DNA from: Bacillus sp. SD088
GTDB taxonomy: Bacteria; Bacillota; Bacilli; Bacillales; Bacillaceae_C
Direction: 5' to 3'
DNA length: 64,000 nucleotides
Assembly: GCF_017355205.1 (NCBI RefSeq)
Contig: NZ_JADIJK010000025.1
Span: forward strand, 1-64,000
The first letter of the stretch is position 1; every line of letters starts with the position of its first letter. Made by a program: the position numbers and the translations under genes. Below are positions 36,601 to 46,128 of the stretch, piece after piece. The notes under the pieces were generated by a model that was not told the DNA's origin, ran no database searches, and was given only the letters and a program-made list of their open reading frames with translations.

Positions 36601-37350
36601 GGGCTGTAAAGTTTGTTCGAACCATCGAATACTTTCACGTAAACGAACGACTTCACCGACGATAATCATACTTGGATTCTTCATTTTCTCACTAACAGCT
36701 ATCTCTTCTATTGTCGCAAGTGTTCCAGTTATTGTTTTTTGTATGTTGGTTGTACCCCAATAAATCATCGCCACTGGTGTATGAGGAGACCGCCCAGCCT
36801 TGATTAATTGATTACTAATAGTAGGCAGTTGGCGAACCCCCATATAAATAACGAGTGTATCTACGCCAAGGGCAAGATTTTTCCATTGTATCGTATCATC
36901 ATTACCCGGCTTTGTATGACCAGTGATTACGGCAAAACTAGAGCTAAAATCACGATGAGTGACAGGGATTCCTGCATATGCGGGGGCCGCAATCCCAGAG
37001 GTAATCCCAGGAACAATTTCAAATGGGATTCCGTGTTCAGCCAAAGTTTGTGCTTCTTCAGCTCCCCTGCCAAAAATAAACGGATCTCCGCCTTTTAAGC
37101 GAGTCACAATCTTTCCTCTTTTGGCATATTCAACGAGCTGTTGATTGATTACTTCTTGTTTATTTTGATGAAATCCTGGGATTTTACCGACAAAAATCAG
37201 TTCCGTCCCTTTTTTTGCATGCAAAAGTAGTTCTTTGTTGATAAGGCGATCATACAAAATCACATCTGCCTTTTGAATACAATTGAGTCCTTTTACCGTG
37301 ATCAGGTCTATATCTCCTGGACCTGCTCCGACAATATAAACCTTTCCCAT
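36571..37350 (-). CDS. sumT: Uroporphyrinogen-III C-methyltransferase SumT (YlnD type)
   Basis: SAM-dependent double methylation of uroporphyrinogen III to precorrin-2, entry to siroheme. Start at ATG 37350 behind AAAGGAGG; the earlier in-frame codons lack a site. 259 residues: VGAGPGDIDLITVKG (about 6-20), LYDRLIN, LKGGDPFIFGRGAEEA (about 84-99), PGITSGIAAPAYAGIPVTHR and YMGVRQLP. The last ~10 residues (ECVFKKGG) and the stop lie in the end of an R2 repeat, so the native tail has been replaced after the domain's normal end. Confidence 0.93.
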   Translation of the reverse strand: MGKVYIVGAGPGDIDLITVKGLNCIQKADVILYDRLINKELLLHAKKGTELIFVGKIPGFHQNKQEVINQQLVEYAKRGKIVTRLKGGDPFIFGRGAEEAQTLAEHGIPFEIVPGITSGIAAPAYAGIPVTHRDFSSSFAVITGHTKPGNDDTIQWKNLALGVDTLVIYMGVRQLPTISNQLIKAGRSPHTPVAMIYWGTTNIQKTITGTLATIEEIAVSEKMKNPSMIIVGEVVRLRESIRWFEQTLQPYECVFKKGG

Positions 37351-37482
37351 CTTCGCTAAACCTCCTTTCCTCTCGTTAGAAAGACTTTCCAATAAAAAGT
37401 GTTAGAATAAGAGGGATTCATATTTTAGTAGACTCAACCCTTTAGCCATTATGACTTTTTTGCTTATAAACCCGATTAATGG

Positions 37483-38625
37483 TTACACCACTTTTTCTCG
37501 CAGCCCCGAAATTAAAACTTCAACAACTTCCGGGCGACTAAATGTGGATGGAAGCGATTCTCCGTTTCTTAATTTTTCTCTTACTTTTGTGCCAGATAGG
37601 ATTTCATGGAAACTTGCATCATGTGGGCATGTTTTGGAAGTTGCCATGCTTTCACATTTTTCACAGAAAAAACTATGCTCAAAAAATAATAAAGTAATAC
37701 CTAATTCCTCTTTGGAAAAATGACTAAATATTTTTTGCGCATCATAAGTACCATAATAATTGCCAACTCCGGCATGATCACGACCAACAATAAAATGTGT
37801 ACACCCGAAGTTTTTCCTTACCATTGCATGGAACACAGCTTCTCTGGGACCTGCGTATCTCATGGCTGCGGAAAAAACGCCCAAAAATACGTGGTCCCTT
37901 GAATAATAGTGATCTAGTAAAACTTGATAGCTTTCCAAACGGACATCTGCTGGAATATCATCCTGCTTCGTCTCTCCTACAAGTGGTTGTAGAAAGAGGC
38001 CATCGACAATTTCTAATGCTGACTTTTGAATGTATTCATGTGCACGATGAACTGGATTTCTTGTCTGAAAACCGACAACAGTATTCCAACCTCGTTCACG
38101 AAATTGCTTGCGTGTTTCAACTGGATCATAAAGATAATCGGTAAATAGCCCCTTTTCACTTCGCTTAATAAGTATGATTTCCCCACCAATATAAATGGGA
38201 TTTCGTTCAAATAGTTTCTTTACCCCAGGATGTTCACGATCAACTGTTTGATAGACAAGCTCAGCTTCCTTTTCCTTATCTGGTTGATAGATATCTGTTA
38301 CTTGCACGACACCATAAACTATTTGATCTTTCTCAAGCCTTACGAATTGACCGATATTAATATCTTGAGCATTTTTTTCTGTTGTTGGTAGTGTAATTGG
38401 TATGGACCATGGCTCCCCTGTTAATAATCTCATGTCCGTTAAAACAGATTGATAATCCTGCTCACTTAGAAAACCACTTAGAGGGCTATATGCTCCTACA
38501 CCTATTAACTCCAAATCACTTAAAGCGGTATCATCTAATTCAATTGCTTGTTTAATGTGAGAAAGATCATATGATGGCTCCCAACGGTTAATCAGCTTTC
38601 CGCCATGTGGTTGACTTAAACTCAT
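37483..38625 (-). CDS. sat: Sulfate adenylyltransferase (ATP sulfurylase)
   Basis: Activates sulfate to APS. 380 residues, homomeric Bacillus-type Sat. [12 protein letters not shown] (about 186-197, the QxRN and HxxH nucleotide site), [45 protein letters not shown] (in parts, about 250-284) and a Cys-rich [17 protein letters not shown] (about 317-333) that may bind zinc. ATG behind AGGAGGATG. Between cysH and sumT in the operon. Confidence 0.95.
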   Translation of the reverse strand: MSLSQPHGGKLINRWEPSYDLSHIKQAIELDDTALSDLELIGVGAYSPLSGFLSEQDYQSVLTDMRLLTGEPWSIPITLPTTEKNAQDINIGQFVRLEKDQIVYGVVQVTDIYQPDKEKEAELVYQTVDREHPGVKKLFERNPIYIGGEIILIKRSEKGLFTDYLYDPVETRKQFRERGWNTVVGFQTRNPVHRAHEYIQKSALEIVDGLFLQPLVGETKQDDIPADVRLESYQVLLDHYYSRDHVFLGVFSAAMRYAGPREAVFHAMVRKNFGCTHFIVGRDHAGVGNYYGTYDAQKIFSHFSKEELGITLLFFEHSFFCEKCESMATSKTCPHDASFHEILSGTKVREKLRNGESLPSTFSRPEVVEVLISGLREKVV

Positions 38626-38689
38626 TTTGACATCCTCCTAGCATGTTATTTTTCCCAGTGTCTTCATCCATAACCCTCCACTTCAAGAC

Positions 38690-38835
38690 GATAAGACGTA
38701 AAAAAAGTCTAAGTGGGGAAACGGATGCTAATACCCCAATAAATCTCGCTCTATTCAGACTAAGTTCGTGACGACAACCTCTAAGTCTGTACTAGCACAT
38801 CCTATGCGTCGAAAAAAACACTGATTGAAATCTCA
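38690..38835. repeat. Composite R3 repeat element between cysH and sat
   Basis: CCACTTCAAGACGATAAG with AAGTCTAAGTGGGG forms a hairpin, followed by CAGACTAAGTTCGTGACG, GTCTGTACTAGCACATCC and CACTGATTGAAATCTCAC. The same blocks in the same order occur at 17340-17577. Transcribed within the sulfate operon. Confidence 0.75.
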
Positions 38836-38837
38836 CT

Positions 38838-39566
38838 TTATTGATTATCATTTTTATTTAGGTGTAAACCACATTCCGTTTTACCTTGATCTACCCAACG
38901 CCCTGATCTTGAACCAGTTTCCATATCGCCTTGTATTGTGCATGGCCAACACCCAATGCTTGGATATCCTTGGTCATGGAGCGGATTATACTGTAATTGT
39001 TGGTCCTCCACATATTTCCAAATATCCTTCCACGACCAATGGATCAGTGGACAAATTTTTATCGATTGGAATGTTTCATCTTTGTTAATAAAGTTGGTAT
39101 TTCTCCTAGTAGGGGATTGTTCCCTTCTTAGTCCAGATATCCAAGCCGTCGATTTTGATAATGTTTTCCTTAGTGGAAGAACTTTTCGCATATAACAGCA
39201 ACGATCAGGTTGTCTTTTCCAGAGTTCATCTCCAAATTGGTCAGCTTGTTCTTCTACAGATAAATCTGGTTTAATCATTTCGATTCGGAGAAGTGGATAC
39301 TTCTGCTTTATCGTTTCAATTAGCTCATACGTTTCTGGAAAATGGAGCCCAGTATCCAAAAATACAATTTTAGCTGTCGGGTTAACCTTTGAAATCAGAT
39401 CAATTAGAACAATTCCTTCAATTCCAAAACTACAAGAATAAATAAGCTTTTCGTCATACATTTCATATGACCAATTTAGGACATTAAGTGCTCCTTTATA
39501 TTGAGCATCCACAACAAACTCATCTGTTGGCTCAGCCCATGCTTCGTAAGTCAATAATTTTTTCAC
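38838..39566 (-). CDS. cysH: Phosphoadenylyl/adenylyl-sulfate reductase CysH
   Basis: Thioredoxin-dependent reduction of (P)APS to sulfite. Start at GTG 39566, with GGAGGTGAAACC directly upstream; a longer open frame adds a poor leader. 243 residues. The [4Fe-4S] cysteines typical of APS-type reductases are present: RCCYMRK and GCWPCT, plus the catalytic Cys in KTECGLH near the C-terminus. SCSFGIEGIVLIDL holds the nucleotide loop. The Fe-S pairs suggest APS can be reduced directly, although cysC lies upstream and supplies PAPS. Confidence 0.93.
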   Translation of the reverse strand: MKKLLTYEAWAEPTDEFVVDAQYKGALNVLNWSYEMYDEKLIYSCSFGIEGIVLIDLISKVNPTAKIVFLDTGLHFPETYELIETIKQKYPLLRIEMIKPDLSVEEQADQFGDELWKRQPDRCCYMRKVLPLRKTLSKSTAWISGLRREQSPTRRNTNFINKDETFQSIKICPLIHWSWKDIWKYVEDQQLQYNPLHDQGYPSIGCWPCTIQGDMETGSRSGRWVDQGKTECGLHLNKNDNQ

Positions 39567-39691
39567 GGTTTCACCTCCATTAAATTTTAAACAGAAAGTG
39601 ATATTTAAAATTATTGCCTCTATATTCATAGTCAGCAATCAGTAACTATATCATTTTTCCTATAGGTTAAGTGTGAATTAAGCACAAAGTT

Positions 39692-40297
39692 TTACCTTTG
39701 ATTCTCTGATCCTATATATCCTTTGTTTTGCAAATATTTCACAATTAGTTCAACTGATTCTGCAACACCTAACTGATTCGTATCTAGAATAATTTCCGGA
39801 TTTATTGGTTCTTCATACGGAGCATCTATACCAGTAAAATCTTTAATTTCTCCCTTACGAGCTTTCTGGTATAATCCTTTTGAATCTCTTGCTTCACATG
39901 TTTCTAAAGTTGCCTTTACATAGACTTCAATCATTTCATTTGCTTCAACCATTTCCCGAACTTGATCACGATCTGCTCGATAAGGAGAAATAAAAGCTGT
40001 TAAAGTAAACAATCCAGCATCAACTAGTAATTTCGATACTTCACCAATTCTCCTAATATTTTCTTTTCGATCTTCCTGCTTAAATCCCAGATCTTTGTTT
40101 AATCCGTGTCGAACATTATCGCCATCTAAACGATAAGTATGAATGCCCTTATTAAATAATTCCTTTTCTAAAGCTGAGGAGATTGTTGATTTCCCTGCTC
40201 CTGAAAGTCCAGTAAACCAAATAATTGCACTTTTATGATGTTTTAACTGTTGTCGATTTTCCTTAGACACTTCCGATTCATGCCAAATTATATTCAT
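39692..40297 (-). CDS. cysC: Adenylyl-sulfate kinase CysC
   Basis: Phosphorylates APS to PAPS. 201 residues: Walker [10 protein letters not shown] (about 30-38), [17 protein letters not shown] (about 57-73), the [10 protein letters not shown] loop and [20 protein letters not shown] (in parts). ATG start at 40297. First gene of the sulfate operon, with promoter and leader hairpin upstream and cysH 125 bases downstream. In B. subtilis cysC is internal to the operon (after sat), so the order is rearranged. Confidence 0.95.
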   Translation of the reverse strand: MNIIWHESEVSKENRQQLKHHKSAIIWFTGLSGAGKSTISSALEKELFNKGIHTYRLDGDNVRHGLNKDLGFKQEDRKENIRRIGEVSKLLVDAGLFTLTAFISPYRADRDQVREMVEANEMIEVYVKATLETCEARDSKGLYQKARKGEIKDFTGIDAPYEEPINPEIILDTNQLGVAESVELIVKYLQNKGYIGSENQR

Positions 40298-40350
40298 TAT
40301 TCACTCTCCCATAACCAACAATAAATAATATTCGGGTTAGTCCTTTCTAT

Positions 40351-40402
40351 AAAAAAAGGCATCTTTACAAACTGATCGAGACCAATTTATAAGGATGCCT
40401 TT
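40351..40402 (-). terminator. Leader terminator/attenuator upstream of cysC
   Basis: On the minus strand AAAGGCATCCTTATAAATTGG pairs (in parts, with G-U pairs) with AGTTTGTAAAGATGCCTTTTTTT. It lies about 55 bases after the expected start site and well before cysC, so it can attenuate the whole operon. No S-box or T-box consensus is seen in this leader. Confidence 0.8.
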
Positions 40403-40451
40403 AGTTGACTAATCAGCATAATTATTTTTTTAAATATTAAAGTTGTCATTC

Positions 40452-40480
40452 ATATTACAGGGTGAAAAGGCGATTGTCAA
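40452..40480 (-). promoter_or_regulatory. Sigma-A promoter of the sulfate-assimilation operon
   Basis: TTGACA (40480-40475), 17 bases, TAATAT (40457-40452) on the minus strand, near-consensus. About 155 bases upstream of cysC. The region from here to 40767 shows no further gene, only AT-rich sequence with the half-palindrome GTGCCTGGTAC near 40622. Confidence 0.85.
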
Positions 40481-40767
40481 TAATTTTTTGAATTTATTTT
40501 TAAACTTATCATCTTACTTGGTTTTATGGCCTTGAAATGTGATAAAGGTCCAAAGATCAACTTTACCTTCTCATCTCCGCTTCTTTCTAATTCACATTCT
40601 ATGAACACCCAATAATAAATGTGCCTGGTACAATTATGAGGTCAATTTAAAAGGTTTGTCAGACAGAAACTTAATATGTATTTGGATAATTTGCTGGTTC
40701 GGATTACACACTAAGGGACTTTTTCAGTGACCTTTCAAACTCACCCCTTTCTTAAGGACCTCTGTGT

Positions 40768-41188
40768 TTATAAATCCTTTTTTAAATAGTAATGCTTATG
40801 ATCTCTCCCTACATTTTCTAAAGTCCCAAACACTGTATAACCATTTTTGACATAAAAGTCTAATGCTTGAAAACTCAAAGTATCTAACTTGACAAAGTCA
40901 CATTTCTTATCTAAAGCTATATTCTCTGCTGTTATTAATAATTTAGTTCCAAATCCTAGTTTCCTTATATCTTCATCTACATATAAATTATAAATCTCTA
41001 ACCAATTCCAGCAAATTGAACCGATTAATCCACCATGTACAATGCCGTTGTCATCCTTAATGAATAAACCAATATCTTCGTATCTGTCTTTCAAATCCTC
41101 TGAAAAGTGTTTTAAGTTAAATTTATAAAGCTCATCATCTATGTTGTTTAGATTTTCTATCCACTTCTTTAGTAATATAGAAACTCAT
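40768..41188 (-). pseudogene. GNAT acetyltransferase with a 5' frameshift
   Basis: The frame ending at 40768 encodes the C-terminal two-thirds of a GNAT domain: NLYVDEDIRKLGFGTKLL (acetyl-CoA loop) and FYVKNGYTVFGTL. Upstream, ATG 41188 with AAGGAG begins MSFYITKEVD and soon hits a stop. The other frame, without a start, reads on as IENLNNIDDELYKFNLKHF into the GNAT part. Joining them needs a net two-base gain near 41158, so the gene looks inactivated, or is read from an internal TTG as a truncated protein. Confidence 0.65.
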
Positions 41189-41286
41189 AATTCATTTCTC
41201 CTTTTATACTCTTGTTTACTAATTCTAGATTGATTTGGAATTCCCCCTTTTAAATTTCAATATTTCGCTGACATGAGTCAAGTTTA

Positions 41287-41331
41287 AAAAGCCCAATTTC
41301 TCACTACTAAAAATTGAGAAATTGGACTTTT
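41287..41331. terminator. Terminator of rlmN
   Basis: The stem AAGCCCAATTTCTCA / TGAGAAATTGGACTT, with T-runs on both strands, lies just after the rlmN stop on the minus strand. Confidence 0.88.
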
Positions 41332-41389
41332 GTGTAGGGTTCAGGAAAATCACAATAGGCTTGGGCTTTTTATATTAAGGTATTACCAA

Positions 41390-42460
41390 TTATATGGCTT
41401 TAGCTTGGTTTTTCTTAATTTGCTTGCTTCTTAATTGTCCACAAGCTGCGTCGATATCCGATCCTTGCTCATGACGAACGCCGCATTGAATGCCATTTTT
41501 CTTTAAAGTATCATAGAAGGCCATAATATCTTTTTGTTCGCTTCTTTCATATTGAATATGCTCATTTACGGGATTATAAGGAATAAGATTTACATATGTT
41601 AAATGACGTTTGTCTTGAAGTAATTTTGCCAATTGCTTAGCTTCTTCGACATGATCATTTACATCCTTTAATAAAATATATTCAATTGTCACCCTACGAT
41701 TATTTCGTTCCAAATAGTAGTCTAAAGACGCCATTAATTTTTCAATCGGGAACGCTTTGTTAATCTTCATAATTTGTGTTCTCAACTCATCATTTGGTGC
41801 ATGAAGTGACAAAGCTAAATTCACCTGTAAGTTTTCATCAGCAAATTCACGAATCTTATGGGCGAGACCACTTGTTGAGACTGTAATATGTCTTGCACCA
41901 ATGGCTAGTCCTTTTGGATGATTAACTACACGTAAGAAGCTCATAAGATTTTGATAATTATCAAATGGTTCTCCGATCCCCATCACAACAATATGGCTAA
42001 CTCGTTCATCTTTTCCTTTTGCATCAAGATGCTGTTGTACTTTCATAATTTGTTCAACAATTTCACCACTATTTAAATCCCTATTTTTCCTTAGCAACCC
42101 ACTAGCACAGAAGCTACAGCCAATATTACAACCGACTTGGGTCGTGACACAAACAGACAAACCATAAGAAAAACTCATTAAAACTGTTTCGATTAAATTT
42201 CCATCTTGCATCTCAAATAAAAATTTAATCGTTCCATCCGCCGATTCTTGTTTAACCGATTGCTTCAATGTTTGTATTGTAAAATGCTCTTCCAATAATT
42301 GTAAGCATTCTTTATTAATATTCTTCATATCAGAAAAATCGGTGACTCTTTTGCTATATAACCAATCCCATATTTGTTCAGCACGATACTTTTTCTGTCC
42401 TTGCTCCAATAACCATTCCGTTAATTGATCGATCGTTAAACTGTAAATCGATTGTTTCAC
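41390..42460 (-). CDS. rlmN: 23S rRNA/tRNA A2503/A37-C2 methyltransferase RlmN
   Basis: Radical-SAM methyltransferase modifying A2503 of 23S rRNA. 356 residues. Radical-SAM cysteines CNIGCSFC at 111, 115 and 118; GIGEPFDNY (about 161); the mechanistic C-terminal Cys in DAACGQLR (about 344) and the Cys in [14 protein letters not shown] are present. ATG 42460 with AGAGGTATTT upstream. Stands alone between terminators. Confidence 0.95.
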   Translation of the reverse strand: MKQSIYSLTIDQLTEWLLEQGQKKYRAEQIWDWLYSKRVTDFSDMKNINKECLQLLEEHFTIQTLKQSVKQESADGTIKFLFEMQDGNLIETVLMSFSYGLSVCVTTQVGCNIGCSFCASGLLRKNRDLNSGEIVEQIMKVQQHLDAKGKDERVSHIVVMGIGEPFDNYQNLMSFLRVVNHPKGLAIGARHITVSTSGLAHKIREFADENLQVNLALSLHAPNDELRTQIMKINKAFPIEKLMASLDYYLERNNRRVTIEYILLKDVNDHVEEAKQLAKLLQDKRHLTYVNLIPYNPVNEHIQYERSEQKDIMAFYDTLKKNGIQCGVRHEQGSDIDAACGQLRSKQIKKNQAKAI

Positions 42461-42587
42461 TATAAATACCTCTTTTCAAAAATTACATGTAGTTATTATA
42501 ATACTAAGGTTTGGAAAAGGAAACAACCTTTCTATAAAGTAAAACTTTAATCAATGAGAATTTTTTTAAAAAAATCCTTTCCTATTA

Positions 42588-42626
42588 AAATAAACGATGC
42601 GGGTGTGACACCCGTATCGTTTATTT
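42588..42626. terminator. Terminator of metA
   Basis: Strong stem AAATAAACGATGCGGGTGT / ACACCCGTATCGTTTATTT; its right arm contains the metA stop codon, so termination follows at once. Confidence 0.9.
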
Positions 42627-43526
42627 CCACTCATATGGAGTTTCCTGATAAACATAATAATTAAGCCAATTTGAAAAAAGTAAATAGCTATGTGAACGCC
42701 ATGCGTGGAGAGGTTTTTTTGTATGATCGTTATTTGGATAATAGTTTTCCGGTGGATGTATGGAAATCCCTTTATTCAAATCCCTTTCATATTCTTCTGC
42801 TAGTGTGGTAGCGTCGTATTCTAAATGTCCTGTAACCATAATATTTTTCTCGTCTTTCGACATGATTAGAAACGGACCAGCTTCCCCTTTTGAAACGAGC
42901 AGTAACTCTGGATGTTCTTCAATTTCTAGCTGGCTTACACTTGTATTCCGCGAGTGTGGTGCTAGATATATGTCATCAAATCCTCGTACCAATTTTAATT
43001 TTGGATACAGAAGTTCATGTTCATAGATCCCCGAACATTTTTCCTTTAATTCGTATTTGTCGATGCCATAATGGTAGTATAAGGCTGCTTGCGCTCCCCA
43101 GCAAATATGCATAGTCGATGTGACCCGGCTTTTGGTCCACTCCATGATCTCCTTTAGCTCTTCCCAGTATGTCACCTCTTGAAAAGGTAAATGCTCAATA
43201 GGGGCGCCCGTGATAATCATCCCATCAAAATATTTATCTTTCACTTCCGAGAACGTTGTATAAAATTCGTCCAGATGTGTTTTACTCACCGTTTTTGATT
43301 GATGTGTAGCCATATGTAAAAAGGATACATTTAGTTGCAATGGTGTATTTCCTAATAGGCGTAATATCTGGACTTCGGTTTTTTGTTTTTCCGGCATCAA
43401 ATTTAAGATTAAAATATTTAATGGACGGATATCTTGCGCAACGGCTCTGTCTTCATCCATGATAAATATTTTTTCTTCCTCTAATATTTCCCTAGCAGGC
43501 ATTCTCCCTGGTATATTTATAGGCAA
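42621..43526 (-). CDS. metA: Homoserine O-acetyltransferase MetA (MetAA type)
   Basis: Acylates homoserine in methionine synthesis. 301 residues, TTG start behind GGGGGGATATG. Catalytic Cys142 in HICWGAQAA, His in GHLEYD (about 234) with the partner Glu two residues on. Residue 111 is Glu (TGAPIEHLP), which in this family marks acetyl-CoA rather than succinyl-CoA use, so despite the common label succinyltransferase I expect acetylation. Sulfide from the cys operon could then feed O-acetylhomoserine sulfhydrylation, whose gene is not in the window. Confidence 0.93.
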   Translation of the reverse strand: MPINIPGRMPAREILEEEKIFIMDEDRAVAQDIRPLNILILNLMPEKQKTEVQILRLLGNTPLQLNVSFLHMATHQSKTVSKTHLDEFYTTFSEVKDKYFDGMIITGAPIEHLPFQEVTYWEELKEIMEWTKSRVTSTMHICWGAQAALYYHYGIDKYELKEKCSGIYEHELLYPKLKLVRGFDDIYLAPHSRNTSVSQLEIEEHPELLLVSKGEAGPFLIMSKDEKNIMVTGHLEYDATTLAEEYERDLNKGISIHPPENYYPNNDHTKKPLHAWRSHSYLLFSNWLNYYVYQETPYEWK

Positions 43527-43572
43527 TTCATATCCCCCCTAACTTAAAAACCTAATATGCATTATTATAGGG

Positions 43573-43597
43573 TTCACTTGCCATTTCGGCAAGTGAA
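43573..43597. repeat. Perfect 10-bp inverted repeat between the VOC gene and metA
   Basis: TTCACTTGCC and GGCAAGTGAA with a 5-base loop. There is no T-run on the minus strand, so it may be a weak terminator or an operator. Confidence 0.55.
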
Positions 43598-43624
43598 GAA
43601 GAGTAAATTAATTTTTTAGTTTGC

Positions 43625-44002
43625 TTATTTTTGTTCATAAAAGATAAGTTTATTGCCAAAGGGATCATGGACGGTGAATTCTGTTGCCCCCCAAGGTGTT
43701 TTCTCCATCCCTGGACGTGCATAAGTATAGTTCTCTGCTAAAAGCTTTTGGTGGAACTCCTGGAGCTCTCGTACTCCTATTCTTAAACTTGTTCCAGGCG
43801 AAGCATCCCCATGATGTTCAGATAAATGGAGAATGCATGTCTGTTGTGATACTTGCATATACAAGGGAGCATTTTCGTCGAATCGATGCTGCCAATCTAT
43901 TTTGAAACCTAAAAAGTCTACATAAAATTCTTTTAGCTTTTGTACATCAAAAACTCTTAAAATAGGAATGATTTCATTTGTCAATGAAAATTGAGCTTCC
44001 AT
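43625..44002 (-). CDS. VOC/glyoxalase superfamily protein
   Basis: 125 residues, one vicinal-oxygen-chelate unit (two beta-alpha-beta modules): IPILRVFDVQKLKEFYVDFLGF at the start (in parts), LHLSEHHGD mid-protein, and WGATEFTVHDPFGNKLIFYE at the end. Resembles the bleomycin-resistance/glyoxalase-like group that dimerises to make two sites. Ligand unknown. ATG 44002 behind AGGAGGAAC. Confidence 0.85.
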   Translation of the reverse strand: MEAQFSLTNEIIPILRVFDVQKLKEFYVDFLGFKIDWQHRFDENAPLYMQVSQQTCILHLSEHHGDASPGTSLRIGVRELQEFHQKLLAENYTYARPGMEKTPWGATEFTVHDPFGNKLIFYEQK

Positions 44003-44084
44003 TTTAGGTGTTCCTCCTTCATATTCGAGTATTGCCCTTTTTTAAAAAATAAGAAAGAAAATTTTTCTTAAGATTGCTTTAAGG

Positions 44085-44340
44085 CTAGGCAGTTGTTGTC
44101 CAGCTCCAGGCGCCATCGGCTCGAGGCTCGTAGGAGGCGAGTCCATCGGCGTTGCGACGTACAGGATGTACTAGTGCAGGCGAAGCGACAGGACGTCGCG
44201 GTTTGAGTCTGCCGCCAGGACGTGGCGACCTTAGCCGATGTTCCGAGAAATAACCTGAGCCAATAAAAGTCAAAACCGGACTTTTTTTGTCTTAGAACAT
44301 TTGCTTGTCGGAGCTGACCAAGGCGCTTGCGCTTTTCTTA
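44085..44340. repeat. Family R1 repeat element (full copy)
   Basis: From GGCAGTTGTTGTCCAGCTCC through CATCGGCTCGAGGCTCGTAG, a run of short palindromes (ACGTACAGGATGT, AAGCGACAGGACGTCGC), AAGTCAAAACCGGACTTTTT, to CAAGGCGCTTGCGCTTTTC at the end. Most of it is the reverse complement of 57330-57640 with almost no differences. GC-rich and non-coding; the open frames across it are incidental. It fills the 335-base gap after the ABC exporter genes. Confidence 0.85.
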
Positions 44341-46128
44341 AGACCCAACTTCTTCGCGGATTTGGCTATGGAATAGGTCATAATAGAAACCTTGTTGTTG
44401 AAGCAATGTTGCATGGGTTCCTTTTTCAATTAACTGTCCTTGATTTAATACAAGAATTTGATCAGCATTTTGGATGGTATTCAGTCGATGAGCGATAACC
44501 ACACTCGTTCTCCCTTCCATCAACCGCGTAAGTGCTTCTTGAATCTTCATTTCAGTAATCGTATCAATATTACTTGTCGCTTCATCTAAAATAAGCAAAG
44601 AAGGATTGGACAGCATTGCTCTTGCAATCGATAAAAGTTGTCTTTGACCTTGACTAATACCACTGCCATCCTGCTTAAGAATCGTATCGTATTGATTAGG
44701 TAATTTCATTATAAAAGAATGGGCATTCGCCATTTTTGCAGCCTCTTCCACTTCTTTATCAGATGCATCCAGTTTTCCATAGCGAATATTTTGCCGAATC
44801 GTTCCTTGGAAAAGATAAGAATCCTGTAGAACAAATCCCATATGACTGCGTAAATTATTTCTTTCGATTGTTTGGATATTCATACCATCAATGGAAATTT
44901 CTCCACTACTTGTTTCATAAAAACGGGCAAGCAAATTGATAATCGTTGTTTTTCCAGCCCCTGTTGGCCCAACAAGCGCAACCGTCTCACCAGGTTTAGC
45001 CTGAAAATTTATCTGTTGAACGGTTTGTTCTTCTCCTTCTGGCTCATACGAGAAGGACACATCTTTAAATTCGATCTCTCCATGAATATGATCAATTTTA
45101 CGACTGGATTCACCGTCTTTTTCTTCCGGTTCATCCAGTATTTCGAACACTCTTTCTGCACCAGCTACGGCTGAAAGTAAAGTATTGAATTGATTAGCTA
45201 ATTCGTTCAATGGGCGTGTGAACTGACGAGAGTATTCCGTAAAGACAACGATCGTCCCAATACTGACATATCCTTTAAGCGCTAAAATTCCACCTGCAGC
45301 CGCGATCACAGCAAAGTTTAAATTATTCAGCATGTTCATTAACTTTGGAATAAAACCGGAATACACTTGGGCCCAGTAACCAGCATTTCTTAATCGTTCG
45401 TTTTTTTCTGTAAATTCGGCTATAATCTTTTCTTCTTGAGAAAAAGTTTTCACAATCGTTTGTCCGGCAATCGTTTCTTGGATAAATCCATTTAAATCAC
45501 CAAGATGCTTCTGCTGTTCTTTAAATAGCCTTCCTGTTCGGTTGGTGATCCATTTCATTCCAAAATACATAATCGGAACAACAAACATTGTAATCAACGT
45601 AAGTAAAGGACTTAATATTAACATAACCGTAATCGTACCGACGAGAGTCATAACACTAGAAGAAAGTTGAATCACAGACGTATTTAATGTTTGACTGACA
45701 TTATCAATATCATTCGTCAATCGGCTCATTAAATCTCCATGTTGGCGTTTATCAAAAAACTTAATCGGTAATTTGTGTAACCGATTAAAAAGTTGTTCCC
45801 TCAATGTAAAGACGGTTTTTTGACCGATTCCAATCATCCAATAGTTTTGCATAAAGCTAGTGAGTGAAAAGAAAAAATAAACGCAAGCTATCATAACAAG
45901 AATAAAAAGCAAAGTATTTCCATTGTTTTCAGTAATGTATTTATCAATCGTTTTCCCAATTAAAAACGGTCCTAATAGGCCGAGCCCAGAACTTGCTAAC
46001 ACCGTAAACAAAACGAGGAATAATTGACCGCGATAAACATCAAGGTATCGCCAAATACGAATCAACGTTTTTTTCCAATTTTTAACTTTTTCAACCTTCA
46101 AGGGCTGGCCCATCTTCCTATTGGCCAT
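44338..46128 (-). CDS. Heterodimeric ABC exporter subunit, catalytic-Glu half
   Basis: 596 residues: six-helix exporter membrane domain (about 25-325) then an ATPase domain with Walker A GPTGAGKTT (about 385), a degenerate signature ISQGQRQ (about 489) and Walker B LLILDEATSNID with the catalytic Glu. TTG or ATG start overlaps the preceding subunit by 11 bases. Partner of 46118-47857: each composite ATP site mixes motifs, giving one active and one degenerate site, as in BmrCD and TM287/288. Likely a drug or lipid exporter; the closest Bacillus types are YfiBC or YheHI. Confidence 0.88.
   Translation of the reverse strand: MANRKMGQPLKVEKVKNWKKTLIRIWRYLDVYRGQLFLVLFTVLASSGLGLLGPFLIGKTIDKYITENNGNTLLFILVMIACVYFFFSLTSFMQNYWMIGIGQKTVFTLREQLFNRLHKLPIKFFDKRQHGDLMSRLTNDIDNVSQTLNTSVIQLSSSVMTLVGTITVMLILSPLLTLITMFVVPIMYFGMKWITNRTGRLFKEQQKHLGDLNGFIQETIAGQTIVKTFSQEEKIIAEFTEKNERLRNAGYWAQVYSGFIPKLMNMLNNLNFAVIAAAGGILALKGYVSIGTIVVFTEYSRQFTRPLNELANQFNTLLSAVAGAERVFEILDEPEEKDGESSRKIDHIHGEIEFKDVSFSYEPEGEEQTVQQINFQAKPGETVALVGPTGAGKTTIINLLARFYETSSGEISIDGMNIQTIERNNLRSHMGFVLQDSYLFQGTIRQNIRYGKLDASDKEVEEAAKMANAHSFIMKLPNQYDTILKQDGSGISQGQRQLLSIARAMLSNPSLLILDEATSNIDTITEMKIQEALTRLMEGRTSVVIAHRLNTIQNADQILVLNQGQLIEKGTHATLLQQQGFYYDLFHSQIREEVGS

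Noticed and set aside
40298-40450. S-box riboswitch before cysC, by analogy with other sulfur operons
   Set aside because: The hallmarks (GAATGG, AAGACGC, GGTGCTAAATCC) are absent; only a terminator-like hairpin is present.
44085-44273. 62-residue Arg/Pro-rich open frame
   Set aside because: It lies in the R1 repeat; composition is that of palindromic GC-rich DNA.
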